DNA of 64,000 nt, taken from Sycobia sp. Sy_11. Its lineage: Eukaryota > Arthropoda > Insecta > Hymenoptera > Epichrysomallidae. The translations under genes were made by a program, and so were the position numbers. Shown here piece by piece: positions 57,490-64,000 of this stretch (the stretch's first letter is position 1; the number at the start of each line of letters is the position of its first letter). The notes below the pieces were generated by a model. It was not told the origin of the DNA and ran no database searches. It saw nothing but the letters and a program-made list of their open reading frames with translations. The stretch is from the NCBI GenBank assembly GCA_018907035.1, contig JACCIC010000178.1:1123782-1187781 (forward strand), written 5' to 3'.

Positions 57490-57520
57490 GATGAGAGAGA
57501 GAGAGAGAATGGATTTGGGG
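57380..57520 (+). mobile_element. Helitron-like 5'-module fragment
   Basis: AAAAAACTACTGAACCGATT and ACATATAGATTCCATATTAT, followed by a (GA)n tract, match the 5' module of the copies at 45.3 and 48.2 kb. Only about 80 bp are preserved. Confidence 0.5.
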
Positions 57521-57557
57521 TGCCGAAATAAAAAATGAAACGCTACACACATTTCAT

Positions 57558-57559
<2 letters not shown>

Positions 57560-57598
<39 letters not shown>

Positions 57599-57670
57599 TG
57601 TAGTGTTCTTTACTTAAAACTCTGATGTTCCAATATCGATCTTCCTCATTTTGACGTATTCTAATACGAG

Positions 57671-57727
<57 letters not shown>

Positions 57728-57775
57728 TTGTAAAGAGCATATCGATAAATAGTATTAATATTTAATCTGTAGATA

Positions 57776-57828
<53 letters not shown>

Positions 57829-57830
57829 GT
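57560..57830. repeat. Cluster of (TA)n, (TG)n and (TA)n microsatellites
   Basis: TA at 57566-57594, a long TG run at 57674-57725 and TA at 57778-57824. Frames that cross them are artefacts. Confidence 0.95.
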
Positions 57831-58102
57831 ACACGTATATACGCGCAGTTCTTTTCTCTTTCGCTTGGTCCTTCACTTCCCCTACTTCTCCTCTTCGGCA
57901 TCATGCCTGCTTGCCACCTTGCCCCTCCCCTTAATAACAATCTGTACTCGCGCCCGCCGATTCTCCTTTATTGTTTAGATGTGTTATTTCTGTTATTTTC
58001 TATTCGGACATTTTTCAGCAGTGCACTGTAATTACCGATAATCGACATGACAGACGGACCTTGTTCGGGTAGCTACCACAGTAGACTGTGGTGCCAATTT
58101 AA
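57831..58102. other. Spacer, nothing recognised
   Basis: Pyrimidine-rich 57850-57960, then mixed sequence. A CCACAGTAGACTGTGG self-complementary site is at 58076-58091. Confidence 0.35.
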
Positions 58103-58522
58103 AGTTATATAATCTATATGATCGTATAAAACAACAAGCAAAACTGTTAAACAAATTATGGATCTTATAAATTATATTAAATAATAATAATTATTATTTT
58201 TAATAATAATATTTGTATTATTATATTATTATTAAAAATAGTATTTAGAATAATTATAATTATTAATAATAATTTTAATATTGAAGATTGATATTAATTA
58301 ATAATAATATTAATAATAATATTCGCAATTAATAATAATCTTAATAATTAATAATTTTAATTAATAACAGTCTTAATAGTTACTAATCTTAATCAATGAG
58401 TTTTTAGTAGTGGACATGTTGTAAAATATTCATGTGCATGCGGCCACAGTTATATATTAGCATCAATAATTTTTTTAACAGTCTTGCTTATTGTTTTATA
58501 CGATCATACAGATTATATAACT
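58103..58522. repeat. Foldback element: 49-bp inverted arms around an AAT-rich loop
   Basis: 58103-58151 (AGTTATATAATCTATATGAT... AACTGTTAAA) and the reverse complement of 58474-58522 agree at about 46 of 49 positions. The 320-bp loop is mostly AAT/ATT repeats (58170-58400). It is a MITE- or snapback-like structure. Confidence 0.8.
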
Positions 58523-58985
58523 TTATTACGCGCGAGTTTCAGCTAATCAGGGCGTGGAGGGGTAAAGCCTGTGATGCACATGCTCGAGTTGGCAGTACCG
58601 CCTGGCACCTCTTGCCTGGATTGCAAAATCTCAGTGTGCCGCCAACCTTGATAGCGGCTTCACAAGGGGGACCTTCGATGCTATTTAAATAAAACTTAGG
58701 CTGCGATTTATAAATAAGAAAATTGATAAATCCAATGCAATAAGTAAAATAAGATACATTTGTATTTTATTTCTTTTGTCCACAGAAATGGACAATGGAC
58801 AGTTCAATCGGAAAATATAAGGCGGCAGAATAGAAAAATTAATTTTTATTTAAATTTAACTATTATTATATTATGGTTTTTTGTTATATTTTATTATATT
58901 TTTATATTATTTTTATTAAATAAATTATATTATTATTTTTTCTATTTAAATTAAAAGTATTTATTGAAATTATAACACAACCCTG
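58523..58985. other. Spacer before the gypsy element
   Basis: 58540-58690 is balanced in composition (CTCGAGTTGGCAGTACCGCC), the rest AT rich. No family recognised. Confidence 0.3.
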
Positions 58986-59202
58986 TCCAATTCTGAATAG
59001 GGAACTATAAAAAAGGGAAAAGAGATGGTGGCGTGTTGAGCGCCAAGGGCCTAGGCGTGTTTAGCCGAAGCTAAAGTAGAGTGCACCTGCGCGATTAACA
59101 ACGCTGAACAAAATAAAATAAAAGAACTGGAAAAGTTTGATGTTGCGTAAGCGAACCTGATGGCGTGTTGAGCCGGAATTACGCTTACGCAACGATTATT
59201 AA
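58986..59202 (+). repeat. Probable gypsy 5' LTR end / leader
   Basis: Directly upstream of a primer-binding site. It contains TGGCGTGTTGAGC twice (59031 and 59161), an internal repeat typical of the R/U5 region. The LTR start was not defined. Confidence 0.4.
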
Positions 59203-59220
59203 TGGCGCCCGAACCGGCAA
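59203..59220 (+). other. gypsy primer-binding site
   Basis: TGGCGCCCGAACCGG: the first 12 bases match the complement of a tRNA-Lys 3' end, as used by many retroviruses and Ty3/gypsy elements. Confidence 0.7.
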
Positions 59221-59580
59221 TATTTTGCTGTCTTCATTTGCTACAATGGGCAACTGATTTTAAGCCGTTTATGATATTTTCGGAGCTTGGACTCAGTAAA
59301 TTTTTGCACGTGCCTACATAGTATAAGGATTAGATCTATGGCAGTTTCGTAGGTCTATAAGCTTCGACGAGAGGATCTTTTTGCGGAGTTATTAATACTA
59401 CAATTAAGTATTGATAGGAATTTTCGCGAGATACGACAACATTTGGTAGTATTTGCTGAGGCAAGTGCAGCTCATTTTCCGAATAAACCTGATGATCCAG
59501 AGGGATACGACGAGTAAGTTGTTATTACCGCGAACGAGGAAAAGTTTAGGGAAGAAAATATACAATACACTTCGTCTCTC

Positions 59581-60230
59581 ATGGCTGGGGAGAGCAATAT
59601 ACAAAATGATGCCGCACATGAGCAAATCTCGCGACCTGTGCTGAGTCAAGATTTGTTTGCAAATCTATCAGCAAGAATAGCAGATCGGATGCCTAAGTGG
59701 AATTGCCACTTTGGAGGAAAGAACGTTCACGCATTCCTTGAACGCGTATCAGTATTGCATATCTTTTACGGTCTGACTGACATGCAGCTATTACAAGGGT
59801 TCCATGAACTATTAAGAGGCGACGCGCAACAATGGTTCGGAAACTTCGCGCATACTGTAAACATCTTGGGAACAGTTACAGAAAATAATGCGAGAATCTT
59901 ATTTGCCGTAATTAGATCGTCAGATTTTTGAGCGAAAACAAAAAACAACAAGAATCAATTGTGGATTATGCGAATACACTATGCCCGTTAATGCGACGTC
60001 ATGGATGCATAGATTCTAGCACATAACTTGAAAACTGCATGTCACTAGGGAAGATATATATTCGGTGAATGATCTAGTCGAACGATCTAGATCGAAATAA
60101 GGCGACTCAAGATAAGAATTGGTTTTGTCGTCCACGAAATACTGATATGGCAGTTGCAATGCCATATGATAAAGGTAAATGTTGCTGGCGATGCAAGCAA
60201 TAAGGTCACACGCGCTTTCAGTACGAAAAG
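59581..60230 (+). pseudogene. Ty3/gypsy gag relic
   Basis: The open frame 59581-59931 reads MAGESNIQNDAAHEQISRPV, then WNCHFGGKNVHAFLERVSVL and LLQGFHELLRGDAQQWFGNF, the capsid-like gag region. After frame breaks, CCWRCKQ*GHTRFQY (from 60177) is a CCHC zinc knuckle with a stop inside and the last Cys changed to Tyr. Confidence 0.75.
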
Positions 60231-60339
60231 GGCGCCGAGAAAATTATGTACGCGCTATGGCAAAGATATTGGCAAATAGAATTGTCCGAAAATAGTAAGC
60301 CTATGATAGCTTTTACTGTCCTTGAAAGAAGTCTTGTGA

Positions 60340-61180
60340 GTTTAATGTAATACCTTTGGATTTACATACAGCTCCTGCAACATTTCAACGACTGTTGGAC
60401 AGAATAATCACGCCTGATATAGTTCCGAATGCCTTTGCATATCTGGATGATATTATTATCATTCCCGAAACATACACACAACATAAGAACATTTTAGAAA
60501 CAGTCTTTGAAAATTTCAGGGCAGTAAAGTTAAAGCCTAATCCGGATAAATGCAAATTTGCACGCGTACAGCTTACGTATTTAGGACACGTAGTGGATGC
60601 AAAAGGCATACACGAGGATCCAGGAAAAATAAAGGTAATTACAGCTATTCTACCACCAAAAAAATCAGAAAGAGCTAAAAAGAGTTTTTGGCATGCTGTC
60701 GTGGTCTAGGAGATTTATAAAAAACTTGTCGAAGACTATTGCTCCGTTGAGTATATTATTAAAGGAGAAGATTGAATATGTATGGAAAGAAGAACAATCA
60801 ACAGCTTTTGAAGAATTAGAGAAAAGGCTAACGGAAGCACCAGTACTGGCTGGTACGAATTGGAATTTACCTTTCGTTTTACAAACTGACGCAAGTCTTT
60901 TAGACCTGGGAGCCGTGTTTATACAAGTAGATGGTGGAGTAGAATCCATAATTGCATATGTAAGCCGCACATTAAACGCAGCAGAGAAAAATTACTTTAT
61001 CACCGAATTAGAATGTTTAACTGTGCGGTGGGGCATATGAAAAATGTGCCAATATCTAGAGGGTTATTCGTTCACAGTAGTGACGGACCACCAATCCTTA
61101 AAGTGGTTCGAAAAATTTGATAATCGATCGGCACGATTAGCAGGATGGAAGCGCGAATTAGCATAATGGGATTTTATATA
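60340..61180 (+). pseudogene. Ty3/gypsy reverse transcriptase and RNase H relic
   Basis: 60340-60709: EFNVIPLDLHTAPATFQRLL, then FAYLDDIIIIPETYTQH (the catalytic YLDD at 60440-60451) and VKLKPNPDKCKFARVQLTYL. After a frameshift near 60700, 60693-61040 reads FIKNLSKTIAPLSILLKEKI, FVLQTDASLLDLGAVFIQVD and YVSRTLNAAEKNYFITELEC, the RNase H region. It then continues MCQYLEGYSFTVVTDHQSLK to about 61180. Protease and RT fingers are missing between 60230 and 60340. Confidence 0.9.
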
Positions 61181-61620
61181 CAATACCGAGAAGGTGCAGA
61201 AAATAATGTTGGCGATATATTCTCGCCTAACCCAGTAGTGGTAAACGCGATTATAAACACAGACAATAAATGGTATGCTAAAACATATAAAAATGTGATG
61301 AAAAATCTCAAATATTTCCCTGATTATCGTATCAATATAATAGATTATATTCGTATATATTACATATGTTTAATTTAATGAGTCATGAGTTAAACGAAAG
61401 AAACGAGTGGAAAATCTGCGTCGCCAAAAGAGACAGAAAAAGAATATTACACGAAAACCATGATGAATCGATGGTAGGACATTTAGGAGTATTGGAAAAC
61501 ATTAACGAAGCTAGTTAAATGGTACTACAGGCCTGGTATGCTCGGCAATGCCAACCGGTTTTGCGTGTGTGTGTCTGCTAACTGTCACAGACACAAGGCG
61601 CAGCAACTAGTGTCTGCAGG
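61180..61620 (+). pseudogene. Ty3/gypsy integrase zinc-finger remnant
   Basis: IQYREGAENNVGDIFSPNPV (RNase H end) leads to ILHENHDESMVGHLGVLENI and CVSANCHRHKAQQ, the H2C2 finger of gypsy integrases with frame breaks. The catalytic core is absent. Confidence 0.7.
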
Positions 61621-61990
61621 GTAAAATGCATGCAACAAACGTTGAGTTTAAACTAGGAATTTTAAATCTAGGTGCAAAACTAAGATGAGCTTTACTTCCG
61701 CTGGTCTTTTGAGGAACGCCTCGCAACCAGATTAAGAGTTAAAAGATAATAGATTTTTACGGGATAGAGAAACTGTTGGTCTTTTGAAGAAGCGCCTCGC
61801 AACAGAGATCAATTTTAATAATTCGGTATAGGATATTTTAGACAGGATTTATCGAGCTCTGGACAAGAGTTAGCTCCGGGAAGAGTTCAAGTGACACTAC
61901 TTCGGGTCAGTTGGTTCACTGGATGAACTCTCCGAGTTTGCCTTTTGCAGGCCCTTTTATAATTAAATTATCAGGTATTATCGCATCACT
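61621..61990 (+). repeat. Probable gypsy 3' LTR region
   Basis: Contains GGTCTTTTGAGGAACGCCTC and GGTCTTTTGAAGAAGCGCCT about 80 bp apart, a tandem unit related to the CTTTAACGGAGCGCCGCGCA repeats that host the piggyBac element. Confidence 0.4.
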
Positions 61991-63295
61991 CGTATAACAT
62001 CGGACGAGCCGCCGATTTATAATAATAATATTAACAATAATAATATTACTAATAATAACAATAATAATAATATATTAATAATAATAATTAATATTTAAAA
62101 CTCCTAATTTTCCAAGTTTAATGGAATTACCCAAGGCAGTCGACGTACTGCGTACAATATTATTGATACATACATAGCGTGTACACACACACACAATCTA
62201 CATCTATGTAATTATAAGATATATATAGTATATGATATATATCTATATATATATATATTCGGTGGTAATAACTTTCTATTTTAATTATATTAATTAAATA
62301 CAGCGGGTGAATTCGGTTTAGGACACCCATTGTATATGCTGTAATGTGCGCTCCAGTATAAAGCTTGCGCGTTCCCCTACCGCAGTATTTGTTGCTGGCG
62401 CGTGTCATTCAACGAGAGAATACAGTAGTGTACATGGATTAGAGGGGAATAGCTGACGCCGGCCTAATACACTTGATGTGGCTCTCTCTCGCCTAGATAC
62501 CAACTAAAAATTTTTGGTACTGTCGCCCTGTTACTTGTGTTCTTCTATAAGCTTCAATCTTCTTTGACCATAGCCAGAGAACTATAAATGGTAAAGAGAA
62601 GGAGAGGAACCTCTGCTCGCTTCACATGGGAAAAGCTTTTAAAAAATTAGCTGGAGATAGGAGTTCAGATTTATTCGCTTGACATGCAACAGAGCGAGCG
62701 AAAGCAAAAGCCAGCAAAAGTAGGATTTAACTTTGATCCAGCTCACGGCAAGACTCTCTTTTTATACTTTGCCCTCTATCCACGCTCACGGCATAGCCTC
62801 ATTCCCCCACTCTCTTTGCTTCAAATACATGCGTTGGAACCATTAAAATAAAAGGAATCCTTATGCTTATATTTAAAATTCATATTTTACGTAAGTAATT
62901 ATAAAAGAAAATTTGGCGATACAACTAACTTGTCTGGTGCAAATTTTTTAGATTATGGTTCCGAAATTATATTTTTATGCAGCAGATGTTAGTGTATATA
63001 CATACATACAAATATATATAATTTATATATACTGGGAATTACTGGAATTATAGCCTATTATAAGGCATATATGCGTTTACGGAATCATCGGTAAATTTCT
63101 ATATTATATTCTATTAGAAGTATAAAAATATATATCATTATAATATCGTTATATTTAAGTATAAGTGCACCTTGGTGACTGAGAAATTGCATAAATATAT
63201 GTATAAGAAATTGTGTTTTCGATTTTATTAAAATAAAAAAGTTTGTGTTTGTATTTGATACTTAATAAAGTATTTTCTGGTACAGGTGCCGGTAC
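61991..63295. other. Unassigned sequence with (AAT)n and (TA)n tracts
   Basis: AAT repeats at 62018-62095, CA/TA tracts at 62180-62260. 62400-62830 is moderately GC rich without a recognised product. Confidence 0.35.
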
Positions 63296-63299
63296 ATTT

Positions 63300-63560
63300 T
63301 TACAGCCTGACAAGTAAGAGCGTGATCGTGTTAATTTATAAAAAAAATTTATTTGATAAAACTTTATATTTATAATACATTGTACTCATTACAAACAATG
63401 AGGAAATTCGGCCAATAATATGTGTAGTAACCATCAGCGTCCATAATTACCTGGCATCTCCGAGGAATTCTTTCTACTCATTTGACGGTGTCTTCTAGTG
63501 ACAACGATCTCCAGATATGATTGCTTCCAAGTGTGTGTGCGTCTTCCACGAAGCTTCTAT
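63300..63560 (-). mobile_element. Truncated Tc1-like element, second copy
   Basis: TACAGCCTGACAAGTAAGAG and CGTGATCGTGTTAATTTATA, then ACATTGTACTCATTACAAAC and CCTGGCATCTCCGAGGAATT, match 12282-12545. It keeps one TIR and the transposase C-terminus (ending near 63420), then diverges near 63560. Confidence 0.7.
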
Positions 63561-64000
63561 TTAAGAGCGCTGGATACCTCTGGCGGAAGTTCTAATCAAT
63601 CACAGCGACTACTAGAGAAATTAATTGCGGTGATTTGCAGAACTAAACAGAATGTTTTGCACTACCGACTTTTCAGGGATGTAGTTTTATAATAATTTTT
63701 GATAAGTGGAGCCCATGTATATATATATATTTATTTGTTTATTTGTGTATATATATATGTGTGTAGTAATTGTTGTGGTTGAGGTTGCACAGGTTTGGTT
63801 TTACAAGTGACAATAAGCTAGATATATACGCATGGAAATAATGAGATAAGCAACAAGATGTTTACAGTATCGCTTATCACCCTTGTATAGAAGCTTAGCA
63901 TATATATAAGTATATCATATATATAATATATATATAGATATATTAATAGGGATAGTCAACTGTGAGATTTGAATGATATGTCCAATAATTAAAAAAATAC
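63561..64000. other. Window end, nothing recognised
   Basis: AT-rich with TA and TATG tracts (63715-63765, 63900-63945). No gene recognised. Confidence 0.35.

Noticed and set aside
57558..57978. Several overlapping frames of 60-70 codons
   Set aside because: They are translations of (TA)n and (TG)n microsatellites (Tyr-Ile and Thr-His repeats).

Overview
The window is AT-rich eukaryotic DNA with spliced genes, many (TA)n/(GA)n/(CA)n microsatellites and dense decayed transposable elements. It has no bacterial-type operons. The transposon set (mauritiana-type mariner, Tc1, piggyBac, copia, gypsy, Penelope-like, Helitron-like) and the spliced DHX30-type helicase point to an insect. A hymenopteran, probably an ant, is my best guess, but that is inference.

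Host gene. The only convincing host gene is a minus-strand DEAH-box RNA helicase of the DHX30 type. Seven coding exons lie between 32527 and 22664, with splice phases that agree at every junction. The helicase core is intact. The last part of the protein (end of HA2 and OB-fold) was not found downstream. Introns carry a tRNA-derived SINE, a TTAA-flanked Kolobok-like transposon, a Helitron-like copy and a near-perfect 780-bp palindrome. A GC-rich block at 35.2-36.0 kb looks like a promoter with 5' exons.

Layout. 0-2.6 kb: a mariner relic and a complete but frameshifted mariner with TIRs. 4.5-6.1 kb: a decayed viral-glycoprotein-like ORF. 5.06-10.46 kb: a nearly identical 2.7-kb tandem duplication carrying part of that relic plus a Mos1-type mariner. 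12.3-13.3 kb: a Tc1 element. 14.36-17.35 kb: a piggyBac element with perfect TIRs and TTAA, inserted in an LTR-like repeat. 17.8-18.8 kb: a relic of a virus-like PLA2/polyprotein gene. 19.5-22.4 kb: nested inverted repeats. 22.7-32.5 kb: the DHX30-like gene. 33.8-35.15 kb and 48.1-49.96 kb: Helitron-like elements with a 60-bp minisatellite. 39.4-45.1 kb: a Ty1/copia element interrupted by an inverted Penelope-like element. 45.8-47.1 kb: a third mariner copy. 49.98-56.8 kb: LTR retrotransposon(s) with a gag relic. 59-62 kb: a Ty3/gypsy element. 63.3 kb: a truncated second Tc1 copy.

Most unusual content: a Helitron-like family whose 3' ends share a covarying hairpin, CTAG and an adjoining (TA)n, and whose body is a minisatellite that reverses orientation, so each copy could fold into a large hairpin. 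Copies of this family lie in the DHX30-like intron, upstream of the gene, beside a mariner and beside the LTR cluster. Nearly every mobile-element gene here is broken, so the window reads as a transposon graveyard around one conserved gene.
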